Shown piece after piece: positions 1-5,759 of a DNA stretch of 10,809 nucleotides. The notes beneath the pieces were generated by a model. It made no database searches, had not been told where the DNA came from, and worked only from the letters and a program-made list of their open reading frames with translations. The position numbers and the translations under genes are program-made. Within the stretch, counting starts at the first letter, position 1. Every line of letters starts with the position of its first letter. The stretch is from Anaerolineae bacterium (lineage in GTDB: Bacteria > Chloroflexota > Anaerolineae > UBA1429). Location: contig SKRJ01000105.1 of NCBI GenBank assembly GCA_007118555.1, positions 1-10,809 of the forward strand, read 5' to 3'.

Positions 1-1063
1 GCGCCTCGGTGACGGTGCCCACCTGGGTGATCTTGAGCACCATCGAGTTGGCGGCGCCGATCTCGACGCCCATCTTGACCCGCTCGATGTTCGTCGTAAA
101 GAGGTCGTCGCCCACGATCTCGATGCCCGTCGCCTCGGTGACGATGGCATGGCCCTCCATGTCCTCCTCGTGGAGGGGGTCCTCGATCGAGACGATAGGA
201 TAGTTGCCCACGATCTCCTCGTAAAAGGCCACCATCTCGTCGCGGGTCTTGGCGCCTTCCGAGTAGATGCCGACGTACTCCTGGGTCTCTTCCTCATAGT
301 AGCAGCCCGCCGCGGCATCGTAGTAGATCCCGATCTTGTCGGCGCCGTGGGTGTTCTCGATGGCCTGGGTCATCAGGTCGAGGATCTCGCGGTCATCCTG
401 GGTGGCGCCGATCATCCAAAAGGAATGGTAGCTGTTGTCCAGCGAGTGACGGCGGTACACATCCTTGCCGTAGCGGTCGATCACCAGCCGGATGAACTCG
501 CGCTGCATGGTGTCCGCCATCTCGATGGACTGCTCGAATCCGCCCGCGCCGTAAGGAATGATCTCGTAACTGGGTTTGAGCCAGCGGGTGTTGCCGGGGT
601 CACGGTAGCGGCCCGAGAGGCAGATGCCAAAGATGGGCATGGGAAAGGTCGAGGCGTTTACCCCGCCAATGTACTGGTAGAGGGGCAGGCCGGCGGCGTT
701 GGCCCCGGCATCGCACACCGCCAGCGACACGCCGACGATGGTGTTGGCGCCGAGCCGGGCCTTGTTGGGCGTGCCATCCAGGCGGATCATGATCTCGTCG
801 ATCTCGCGCTGCTGGCTGACGGGCATGCCGATGAGGTGCGGCGCGATCTCCTCTACGTTCTTGACGGCCTGGCGTAGGCCCATGCCGCGAAAGCGTTCGC
901 CGCCGTCGAGGACAAAGGCCGCCTCATAGATGCCGGTCGAGACGCCGGCCTCGGGGGTGGAACGGCCTCTAGCGCCGGTATCGGTCGTGACGATGACCTC
1001 GAGGGCAGGCCGGCGCCTGCCCATGATCTCTTTGGCTTGAATGCTGGTGATCTTGGCAGTCAT
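1..1063 (-). CDS. Enolase (eno) family protein, divergent, C-terminus beyond window
   Basis: Reading the minus strand from an ATG at 1063-1061 gives 354 residues without a stop, running off the window edge. The family is clear: the N-terminal capping domain has LGANTIVGVSLAV (104-116), and the barrel has NYPIVSIED (287-295), IVGDDLFTTN (316-325) and VLKITQVG (342-349). These keep Ser42, the three metal ligands (D249, E294 and the GDD aspartates) and the catalytic-base lysine K344. Ordinary enolase converts 2-phosphoglycerate to phosphoenolpyruvate in the cytoplasm. However, the DSRGNP motif reads MGRRRP (14-19), the GGEHADN loop is replaced by CLSGRYRDPGN (148-158), the QEF glutamate aligns with serine near 166, and GDEGGYAP is replaced around 206-216. 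It may therefore be a paralogue that no longer acts as enolase. GAGAGGAA lies just upstream of the start. The SHRSGE loop lies outside the window. Family assignment is near certain; activity is not. Confidence 0.93.
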   Translation of the reverse strand, partial: MTAKITSIQAKEIMGRRRPALEVIVTTDTGARGRSTPEAGVSTGIYEAAFVLDGGERFRGMGLRQAVKNVEEIAPHLIGMPVSQQREIDEIMIRLDGTPNKARLGANTIVGVSLAVCDAGANAAGLPLYQYIGGVNASTFPMPIFGICLSGRYRDPGNTRWLKPSYEIIPYGAGGFEQSIEMADTMQREFIRLVIDRYGKDVYRRHSLDNSYHSFWMIGATQDDREILDLMTQAIENTHGADKIGIYYDAAAGCYYEEETQEYVGIYSEGAKTRDEMVAFYEEIVGNYPIVSIEDPLHEEDMEGHAIVTEATGIEIVGDDLFTTNIERVKMGVEIGAANSMVLKITQVGTVTEA

Positions 1064-1103
1064 GAGTTCCTCTCGTTGAACGGGTGTGCGAGCTCGCCGT
1101 GTC

Positions 1104-1117
1104 TGACAGCGTTGTCA
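1104..1117. repeat. Perfect inverted repeat TGACA-N4-TGTCA in the enolase-like leader
   Basis: TGACA (1104-1108) and TGTCA (1113-1117) are perfect inverted arms around a four-base centre. The repeat lies between the predicted transcription start near 1134 and the ATG at 1063. It could be an operator just downstream of the promoter or a small hairpin in the messenger. Five-base arms are short enough to occur by chance. Confidence 0.35.
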
Positions 1118-1140
1118 CCAAAGGCATCTGTGCCGCGGCG

Positions 1141-1150
1141 ATTATACCAT
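1141..1150 (-). promoter_or_regulatory. Extended -10 promoter for the enolase-like gene
   Basis: On the minus strand the sequence reads ATGGTATAAT (1150 to 1141), a perfect TATAAT box preceded by TG plus one base, which is the extended -10 arrangement. No good -35 lies 17 bases upstream, as is usual for this class. The predicted start of transcription is near 1134, leaving a leader of about 70 bases before the ATG at 1063. Confidence 0.6.
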
Positions 1151-1220
1151 GCTTTGGCCCGACGGCCAGAACCGAGTCGAGGGACCCTCGCACAGGGGTG
1201 GGGCGCCCGCGAGATCAGGG

Positions 1221-1226
1221 ATTATA
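1221..1226 (-). promoter_or_regulatory. Second minus-strand TATAAT box upstream of the enolase-like gene
   Basis: A perfect TATAAT is read on the minus strand from 1226 to 1221, 80 bases upstream of the proximal box. A perfect TTGACA sits on the same strand at 1240-1235, but only 8 bases separate the two, too short for a standard sigma70 pair. It could be a distal promoter using the -10 alone, or chance in a locally AT-richer patch. Confidence 0.3.
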
Positions 1227-1267
1227 CCTCACTATGTCAAGTGGAGCCCCCACAGAGCCGTTGAGTA

Positions 1268-1276
1268 TGCTATAAT
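1268..1276 (+). promoter_or_regulatory. Extended -10 promoter for the cytidylate-kinase-like gene
   Basis: The sequence TGCTATAAT is a perfect TATAAT box (1271-1276) with TG one base upstream (1268-1269). No convincing -35 is present about 17 bases upstream. The predicted transcription start is near 1283, giving a leader of about 150 bases before the ATG at 1435. It points away from the minus-strand boxes, so the intergenic region is a divergent promoter region. Confidence 0.65.
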
Positions 1277-1280
1277 GTGA

Positions 1281-1377
1281 CCAGAGGGCAGGAAGGCAGC
1301 TTCCGCGCTCACTCTTTGGGCTACCGCGGAAGCGGGCAAGGTTGCCCTGGTGGTTAGAGGGGGTCGCCCCAATAGCC
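1281..1377 (+). promoter_or_regulatory. Structured 5' leader of the cytidylate-kinase-like gene (two hairpins)
   Basis: The first element has a perfect 9-pair stem, GCTTCCGCG (1299-1307) with CGCGGAAGC (1325-1333), around a 17-base loop. It is enclosed by a second helix, AGGGCA (1285-1290) with TGCCCT (1343-1348), and a purine-rich internal loop separates the two. Immediately after it, GGTTA (1352-1356) pairs with TAGCC (1373-1377) around an inner GGGG (1359-1362)/CCCC (1367-1370) stem with loop GTCG and a GA/AA internal loop. There is no T-run, so this is not a terminator. It may be a cis-regulatory RNA or a stability element. I do not recognise a known riboswitch class. Confidence 0.4.
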
Positions 1378-1434
1378 AGCCCTGAGGAGCCATTGGTGGG
1401 TCGACCGGCCATTCTTGTACGGAGGTAGACGATC

Positions 1435-2115
1435 ATGACAGTCATCACAATGTCACGTCAAATCGGCTCCGGTAGCGAGGAACTGGCGCAGCGGCTCTGT
1501 CAGGAACATGACCTTGTCATGTTCAACAAGCGCATGATGGCTCAGGTGGCCAATGAGGTGGGGATCGCGACGGGTGAGATCGTGGACTACTCGGAGGAAG
1601 AGTACCAGCGACGCGGTTTCTTTGAGGCACTCTTTCGCCGTTCGCGGCCTGTGGCCGAGTTCTCCACGTGGGTGGGAAGCCCTGTAGTAGGCTACGAGCG
1701 CCGTACCCGTCTCTTGGATGAGGCGGGAGCCATCGATCTGATTCGTGCCACGGTGCAAAAGGCCTACGAGCGTGGCAATACGCTCGTTATCGGGCGCGGC
1801 GGGCAGGTCATTCTCGAGGACAAGCCCGACGTACTGCACATACGCGTCGTAGCCCCGTTCGAGGCGCGCGTCAGAGGCTTGCAGGAGACCCAGAATATGA
1901 CGCCCGCGCAGGCTCGCCGCTATCTGCAGGAGAGAGACAGCAACACCGCCGAGTACTTGCGTAGCTTTTTCCATGTAGATCCGGATGACGCCTCACTCTA
2001 CCATCTGATCGTCAACACCGAACGGCTCGGCATAGAGGGAGCCCTGGCCCTGGTCAAAAAGGCGCTCGAGGTGATGCCTGAGAGAAAGCCGATGCTGTCG
2101 AAGCGAAACTCGTAG
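1435..2115 (+). CDS. Cytidylate-kinase-like family protein
   Basis: This is a 226-residue soluble P-loop protein of the Cytidylate_kin2 type. The N-terminus MTVITMSRQIGSGSEELAQR carries the family's variant P-loop (GSGS, 11-14), which in this family lacks the usual Walker lysine. LVIGRGGQVIL (117-127) is the conserved second strand and glycine motif. Residues 131-175 (PDVLHIRVVAPFEARV onward) form the core strand and the arginine-rich lid region. YHLIVNTERLG (189-199) is the typical last strand. Relatives are assumed to phosphorylate a nucleotide, but the substrate of this branch is not established. The start is well supported: GGAGGT at 1421-1426 lies 8 bases before the ATG. A decayed copy of the gene follows 201 bases downstream. 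The last dozen residues are basic and look unstructured. Family membership is secure; the precise reaction is not. Confidence 0.88.
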   Translation: MTVITMSRQIGSGSEELAQRLCQEHDLVMFNKRMMAQVANEVGIATGEIVDYSEEEYQRRGFFEALFRRSRPVAEFSTWVGSPVVGYERRTRLLDEAGAIDLIRATVQKAYERGNTLVIGRGGQVILEDKPDVLHIRVVAPFEARVRGLQETQNMTPAQARRYLQERDSNTAEYLRSFFHVDPDDASLYHLIVNTERLGIEGALALVKKALEVMPERKPMLSKRNS

Positions 2116-2128
2116 CAGAATGCCTACT

Positions 2129-2145
2129 GCCGCAATGCGGCTTTT
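2129..2145 (+). terminator. Short hairpin with TTTT after the cytidylate-kinase-like gene
   Basis: GCCGC (2129-2133) and GCGGC (2137-2141) form a perfect 5-pair GC stem around AAT, followed at once by TTTT. It begins 14 bases after the stop at 2115. The stem and T-tract are both short, so termination would be partial at best. Confidence 0.4.
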
Positions 2146-2168
2146 GCCAGGGACCGGGATGCGCTTGC

Positions 2169-2182
2169 GCACAAGGGTGTGC
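2169..2182 (+). repeat. Small hairpin GCACA-AGGG-TGTGC in the 2116-2316 gap
   Basis: This is a perfect 5-pair inverted repeat with a four-base loop, in the 201-base gap between the two cytidylate-kinase-like genes. Apart from this repeat, the short terminator-like hairpin and a weak TTGACG (2231-2236) with no good -10, I see nothing else in the gap. Confidence 0.25.
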
Positions 2183-2316
2183 CCGATCTTGGCTCTTGAG
2201 GGCCATGATGCGGGACTTGCCTGCGTGCGCTTGACGGCTCCGAGGTTGTGGGGGTAATTGTCTTTGTCGGTACTGCCTTGGCAGGCTCCTGACCCGCCCC
2301 CGCGAGAAGGAGACCC

Positions 2317-2676
2317 ATGGCAGTCATTACCATGTCACGGCAGATCGAATCCGGTGACCAGGAGCTGTCACAGCTCTTGGGCTCTGAGATCGGTCCGATG
2401 CCGTCTGATCCATATGCCATGCCGCATGTCGCATCCGAGATGGGAGCATCGCCTGCAGATATCGTCAAGGATTCGGAGGCCGAATACGTGCGGCGTGGTT
2501 TTTGCGACGAGTATCTGCGACTTTGGTGTCGTGTGAGTTCCGACGACGCTACGGGGAATCCCCTGGTCATACGTGCTGGCAGGCTGACGACTGCAGAGCC
2601 GATGCGCTCGTCAGGCGGGCTTCTGCCGCCGTCTGCTCTAGCCTTTAGCGAGGCGGATGGCCAGGATACAGGTTGA
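2317..2676 (+). pseudogene. Decayed, truncated copy of the cytidylate-kinase-like gene
   Basis: The 119-residue reading frame begins MAVITMSRQIESGDQEL and is clearly homologous to the start of the gene at 1435. The match runs to about residue 62 (EAEYVRRGF against EEEYQRRGF). After that some 35 residues are missing. The homology resumes at GNPLVIRAG (80-88), which corresponds to GNTLVIGRG (114-122) of the intact copy. The C-terminal hundred or so residues are gone. The P-loop has changed from GSGS to ESGD and the second glycine motif from GRGG to RAGR, so nucleotide binding is unlikely. AAGGAG (2307-2312) still sits 4 bases before the ATG, so it may be translated. A short stretch after 2600 in the +1 frame vaguely resembles the core strand of the parent, hinting at a frameshift, but this is weak. 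A small functional derivative cannot be excluded. Confidence 0.7.
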
Positions 2677-2680
2677 GGAG

Positions 2681-2729
2681 AATTCCTGCATCCTTGCCGA
2701 ACTGAGCGATCGGTGAGGTTGCAGGAGTT
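2681..2729 (+). terminator. 20-pair hairpin ending the first transcription unit
   Basis: Bases 2681-2700 pair with 2710-2729 around a nine-base loop (2701-2709). The helix has one T-T mismatch (2691/2719) and three G-T wobbles; the core TTCCTGCA/TGCAGGAG pairs continuously. It starts four bases after the stop codon at 2676 and is followed by only three T residues before a G. Position and length fit an intrinsic terminator, though the T-run is poor. Its right arm contains the -35 of the next promoter, so it could also be an operator-like inverted repeat. Confidence 0.55.
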
Positions 2730-2747
2730 TGTACAATAGATTATGAT
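2719..2747 (+). promoter_or_regulatory. Sigma70-type promoter for the protease-to-glucan-synthase series
   Basis: TTGCAG (2719-2724) and TATGAT (2742-2747) are separated by exactly 17 bases. The predicted start of transcription is near 2754, some 35 bases before the GTG start at 2788. An alternative -10, TACAAT at 2732-2737, lies inside the spacer. Either choice puts the upstream ATG codons at 2743 and 2746 at or before the transcript start, which supports the GTG. Confidence 0.5.
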
Positions 2748-2773
2748 GCGGATCACACCGCACAGGATGCAAG

Positions 2774-2781
2774 AAAGGAAG
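2774..2781 (+). promoter_or_regulatory. Ribosome binding site fixing the GTG start at 2788
   Basis: AAAGGAAG lies 6 bases before GTG 2788-2790. The in-frame ATG at 2743 has no comparable site and overlaps the promoter -10. The protein read from the GTG starts with GKGIRVGRLFGI, the usual beginning of this family. Confidence 0.65.
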
Positions 2782-2787
2782 ACGCCA

Positions 2788-3966
2788 GTGGGTAAAGGGA
2801 TACGTGTAGGACGCCTCTTTGGCATCAACATACACATTGATTGGACTTGGCTTTTTATCTTTGCCCTGATCACCTGGAGCCTGACCACGGTCCTCGTGCA
2901 GTTCCGACCGGATCTCGGCGCGGGAACCACCTGGGGGCTCGCGGCGATCGCGGCGCTTCTCTTTTTTGCCTCGGTGCTCGCCCACGAGATGGCCCACTCG
3001 CTGGTTGCCCGCGCGAACGGGCTCCCCGTGCGCAACATCACCCTCTTTATCTTTGGTGGCGTGTCCAGCATCGAGCGCGAGCCGGACTCGCCGGGTAGCG
3101 AGTTTGTCATGGCGATCGTAGGCCCGCTCACCAGCCTGGTGATCGGCATCGTATTGCTGCTGCTTGTGGGCGCGAGGCTGCCCGACGCGGCCGGCATGCT
3201 GCAGCGCCCGCAGGATCTGTTCGAGGCACTGGGGTTGGCCGGTATGCTGGGGCTCTGGCTCGGCTCGGTGAACATGCTCTTGGGGTTCTTTAACATGATC
3301 CCTGCCTTCCCCCTGGATGGCGGCCGGGTCTTGAGATCGATCTTTTGGGCCATCACCAAGAATCTGCAACGCGCCACAGGCTGGGCTTCGGCTGTCGGTC
3401 AGGGTATCGCCTGGCTCTTTATCATCGCGGGTATCGCCATGGTGTTTGGGGTGCAGATCCCCCTGTTTGGCACAGGGGTGGTAAATGGGCTCTGGCTGGC
3501 GTTCATAGGCTGGTTCCTCAACAGTGCGGCTTCGCGCAGCTACCGTCAGGTGGTGATCCAGGATATCCTGGCCGACGTGCCCGTGACCGAGATCATGCGG
3601 CGAAACCCACCCGTTGTGGAGCCTGACATTACCGTGAACACCCTGGTCCACGAGCATGTGATGGGTTCCGATGACTATGGTTTCCCCGTGATGCAGAGCG
3701 ATGATCTGGTGGGTCTGGTAACCATGGAGGACGTGCGAGGCGTGACCAGAGACCGTTGGGACACCGTCAGGGTCAAAGAGATCATGACACCTCGGGAGGA
3801 TCTGCTGACTGTCAATGCCGAGGGAGATGCGGCACAGGCCTTTAACACGCTGATGCAGCGCGATGTGCGGCAGCTTCCCGTGCTTGAGAATGGCCAGTTG
3901 ATCGGCCTGCTGAGACGCAACGACCTGGTTCGTTGGCTTCAGCTCCAATCCGAGACCGAGGGCTAG
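2788..3966 (+). CDS. Site-2 protease family (M50) membrane metalloprotease with two CBS domains
   Basis: This is a 392-residue integral membrane zinc protease of the S2P/M50 family. Such enzymes cut membrane-anchored substrates within the bilayer, often anti-sigma factors or other regulators. Zinc ligands are visible: HEMAH (66-70) in a membrane helix, with LDGG (176-179) in NMIPAFPLDGGRV supplying the third ligand. Hydrophobic segments lie at about 19-38, 48-66, 106-128, 148-172, 203-226 and 230-244. The C-terminal cytoplasmic part holds a CBS pair, about 258-318 and 327-387 (note VTEIMRRNPPVVEP and VKEIMTPREDLLTV). CBS pairs usually bind adenine nucleotides and would tie proteolysis to energy state. 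The start is GTG 2788, 15 codons inside the longest frame, chosen for its ribosome site and the promoter position. The phosphoribosyltransferase follows after 29 bases. The substrate is unknown; no anti-sigma factor is encoded nearby. Confidence 0.92.
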   Translation: MGKGIRVGRLFGINIHIDWTWLFIFALITWSLTTVLVQFRPDLGAGTTWGLAAIAALLFFASVLAHEMAHSLVARANGLPVRNITLFIFGGVSSIEREPDSPGSEFVMAIVGPLTSLVIGIVLLLLVGARLPDAAGMLQRPQDLFEALGLAGMLGLWLGSVNMLLGFFNMIPAFPLDGGRVLRSIFWAITKNLQRATGWASAVGQGIAWLFIIAGIAMVFGVQIPLFGTGVVNGLWLAFIGWFLNSAASRSYRQVVIQDILADVPVTEIMRRNPPVVEPDITVNTLVHEHVMGSDDYGFPVMQSDDLVGLVTMEDVRGVTRDRWDTVRVKEIMTPREDLLTVNAEGDAAQAFNTLMQRDVRQLPVLENGQLIGLLRRNDLVRWLQLQSETEG

Positions 3967-3995
3967 CTGATGCCCGCCAAGAAAGAGGTGGTCGG

Positions 3996-4664
3996 ATGAT
4001 GTTCGAGGACCGTACCGATGCGGGTGTCAAACTTGCAGAGAAACTTGACGACTATGCGGGGCGTGATGATGTCATTGTATGGGGGCTGCCCAGGGGCGGG
4101 GTGATCGTGGCTCTTGAGGTGGCTCGCGCACTGGACGCGCCGTTGGACGTGTCTGGCGTGCGCAAACTCGGCGTCCCTGATCAGCCCGAGCTCGCCATGG
4201 GCGCTGTGGCGACCGGCGGCGTGCGCGTACTCAATGACGAGATCCTGGCTATGTTGCATATCAGCGACAAGGTCATTGATGATGTGACACGTCGAGAGAT
4301 AAGAGTACTGGAGCGCCGGCAGCTCGAATGGAGCGGTGATGTCGAGCCGAGCGATCCGGAGGGCAAGACCGTGATTCTTGTCGACGATGGCCTGGCTACC
4401 GGCGCCACCATGCGTGCCGTTATCAAGGCCGCCCGCGGCCGCAACCCTGCGCGCATCGTGGTGGCGGTGCCCGTCGCGCCGCCAGACGTGCGGCAAGAGT
4501 TCGAGGCGCTCGTAGATCGGGTCGTGTGCGTCTCCACGCCCGAGCCCTTTTACGGCGTAGGCGCCTGGTATCGCGATTTTCGACAGACGACCAATCAAGA
4601 TGTTAGAAACGCCCTGGAGGAGGCGCGTGGCTGGAGCGCGCCCGACGCACCAGGGGCCGGCTGA
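3996..4664 (+). CDS. Phosphoribosyltransferase (COG1926-like)
   Basis: This is a 222-residue cytoplasmic type I phosphoribosyltransferase fold. The PRPP-binding loop is intact: VILVDDGLATGATM (126-139), with the two acidic residues D130-D131. GLPRGG (30-35) is the pyrophosphate loop. RKLGVPDQPELAMGAV (56-71) and FYGVGAWYRDFRQTTNQDV (185-203) are blocks I associate with the uncharacterised COG1926 group rather than with the purine or pyrimidine salvage enzymes. The base or other acceptor is therefore unknown. The frame is open from 3933, but the ATG at 3996 is preferred: GAGGT (3985-3989) is 6 bases upstream, the protein then begins MMFEDRTDAG as in relatives, and the earlier start would overlap the protease gene. 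It follows the protease by 29 bases and is probably co-transcribed with it. Members of this group are often found beside universal stress proteins, as here. Confidence 0.9.
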   Translation: MMFEDRTDAGVKLAEKLDDYAGRDDVIVWGLPRGGVIVALEVARALDAPLDVSGVRKLGVPDQPELAMGAVATGGVRVLNDEILAMLHISDKVIDDVTRREIRVLERRQLEWSGDVEPSDPEGKTVILVDDGLATGATMRAVIKAARGRNPARIVVAVPVAPPDVRQEFEALVDRVVCVSTPEPFYGVGAWYRDFRQTTNQDVRNALEEARGWSAPDAPGAG

Positions 4665-4698
4665 GCCTGCGCGTATTATCGTTAGCTACTCGAACCGT

Positions 4699-4733
4699 AG
4701 CGAGACTGGATGTGATGAGACCCGCGTCTCGCT
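4699..4733 (+). repeat. Inverted repeat AGCGAGAC/GTCTCGCT with competing inner hairpin
   Basis: AGCGAGAC (4699-4706) and GTCTCGCT (4726-4733) are perfect 8-base inverted arms. A second GAGAC (4717-4721) can instead pair with the same GTCTC across CCGC, so two mutually exclusive stems are possible. It lies in the 141-base gap upstream of the stress protein. No T-run follows, so it is not a terminator. Confidence 0.4.
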
Positions 4734-4759
4734 CTCGGCAAGCTGGAAAATGTGGCACA

Positions 4760-4773
4760 CTCTCGAAAGAGAG
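4760..4773 (+). repeat. CTCTC-GAAA-GAGAG tetraloop hairpin
   Basis: This is a perfect 5-pair stem closed by a GAAA loop of the stable GNRA class, about 20 bases before the ribosome site of the stress-protein gene. It may be an RNA stability or processing element within the operon transcript. I find no clear promoter in this gap. Confidence 0.4.
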
Positions 4774-4792
4774 GCCATCGGTTTTCCCCATG

Positions 4793-4799
4793 AGGAGGT
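4793..4799 (+). promoter_or_regulatory. Strong ribosome binding site for the GTG start at 4806
   Basis: AGGAGGT is a near-complete anti-16S match placed 6 bases before GTG 4806-4808. It fixes the non-ATG start. The first residues (INHILAPLDGS) are then the canonical first strand and ATP loop of a UspA domain. Confidence 0.75.
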
Positions 4800-4805
4800 A
4801 CGTTC

Positions 4806-5756
4806 GTGATTAACCATATATTGGCACCTCTGGACGGCTCATCTCTGGCAGAGAGTGTCCTCCCCCATGTGGTCGCATGCGCCAGTGCCTTTGGCGCCGA
4901 GGTGACCGTGTTGCGCGTATTGGACGAGATGACCGCCGAAGGGGCCGTGCCGATCAGTCCGGTGAACTGGCATCTTGTGCGCGCCAAGGGTGAGCGTTAT
5001 CTAAAAGATGTTGCCGAGCGACTGACGGGTGCCGGGTGCAGTGTCAACACGGTGCTGTTGGAAGGCAAGGCGCCCGAGGAGATTCTCTCCTATGCGGATC
5101 GAAACGATGTTGACCTGACCATTCTCAGTAGCCATGGTCGTAGCGGCCTGTACCGCTGGAATGCAAGCGGCGTTGCCCAAAAGGTGATCTTCGAGTCCAG
5201 GACCTCGGTCATGATCGTGCGCGCCTATCAGGCGGGGCAAAAGCCCATGGAGGAGTTCCGCTATGGCAAGATCATGGTGCCGCTGGATTGCTCGCGGCGC
5301 GCAGAATGTGTGCTTCCCTTTGTAGGCATGCTGGCGAGCGATGGGGACGCAGAGGTGACTCTGGCCCATGTGGTGATGCCGCCCAAGCTGCCGCGGCGTG
5401 CCCCCCTCACGGAGCAAGAGCGCACCCTGGTAGATGAGGTGGTGCAGCTCAATGTCAGAACGGCCGAGGATTATATGGAGGAGGCGCGCAGCAACCTGGG
5501 GGGCAACGCCGAGATCCGCATGCTGACAGACGATGACGTGGCGGGCGCGCTCCACGACCTTGCCGACGAGGAGGAACCCGATCTGGTCGTCGTGTGTGCT
5601 CACGGGCATACCGGCACAACACGCTGGCCCTTTGCCAGCTTGCCGCTCAATCTGATCGTGTATGGCAACAGGCCGCTTTTTGTCGTGCAGGATGTAACGG
5701 ACGTAGAATGGACGAGTTCATGGCTTGAAGCAGCCAGGGAGACCAAGGGACATTAG
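4806..5756 (+). CDS. Tandem universal stress protein (two UspA domains)
   Basis: This 316-residue cytoplasmic protein is made of two UspA folds, about 1-140 and 154-296. Each opens with the hydrophobic strand and Asp: HILAPLDGS (4-12) and KIMVPLDCS (155-163). The nucleotide motif G-2x-G-9x-G-S/T is imperfect in both. Domain 1 reads SSHG (108-111), then nine residues, then SGV (121-123). Domain 2 reads CAHG (264-267), then nine residues, then AS (277-278). Both keep the His-Gly centre but lose flanking glycines, so ATP binding is doubtful and may be weakened. UspA proteins accumulate under starvation, osmotic or oxidative stress and usually act by binding nucleotides or partner proteins. The GTG start is supported by AGGAGGT. 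The stop is followed after 3 bases by the glucan synthase ATG, so the two are likely translationally coupled. Confidence 0.92.
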   Translation: MINHILAPLDGSSLAESVLPHVVACASAFGAEVTVLRVLDEMTAEGAVPISPVNWHLVRAKGERYLKDVAERLTGAGCSVNTVLLEGKAPEEILSYADRNDVDLTILSSHGRSGLYRWNASGVAQKVIFESRTSVMIVRAYQAGQKPMEEFRYGKIMVPLDCSRRAECVLPFVGMLASDGDAEVTLAHVVMPPKLPRRAPLTEQERTLVDEVVQLNVRTAEDYMEEARSNLGGNAEIRMLTDDDVAGALHDLADEEEPDLVVVCAHGHTGTTRWPFASLPLNLIVYGNRPLFVVQDVTDVEWTSSWLEAARETKGH

Positions 5757-5759
5757 CCA

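Noticed and set aside
149..877. A 242-residue plus-strand frame.
   Set aside because: It is the shadow of the enolase-like gene on the minus strand, which has the real family motifs.
1221..1240. TTGACA plus TATAAT on the minus strand as a consensus sigma70 promoter.
   Set aside because: The two elements are only 8 bases apart instead of about 17, so they cannot act as one standard promoter; only the TATAAT box is kept as a weak candidate.
2743..2787. Upstream ATG start for the protease, adding 15 residues.
   Set aside because: The ATG overlaps the -10 element TATGAT and has no ribosome site. The GTG at 2788 has AAAGGAAG 6 bases upstream and gives the family's usual N-terminus.
2124..3948. 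Two long minus-strand frames (417 and 436 residues) across the short kinase copy and the protease gene.
   Set aside because: They are antisense to a protein with clear HExxH, LDGG and CBS motifs, have no recognisable domain, and cross the promoter and hairpin at 2681-2747.
3933..3995. Earlier ATG start for the phosphoribosyltransferase at 3933.
   Set aside because: It would overlap the protease gene by 34 bases and add a stretch unlike the family; the ATG at 3996 has a proper ribosome site.
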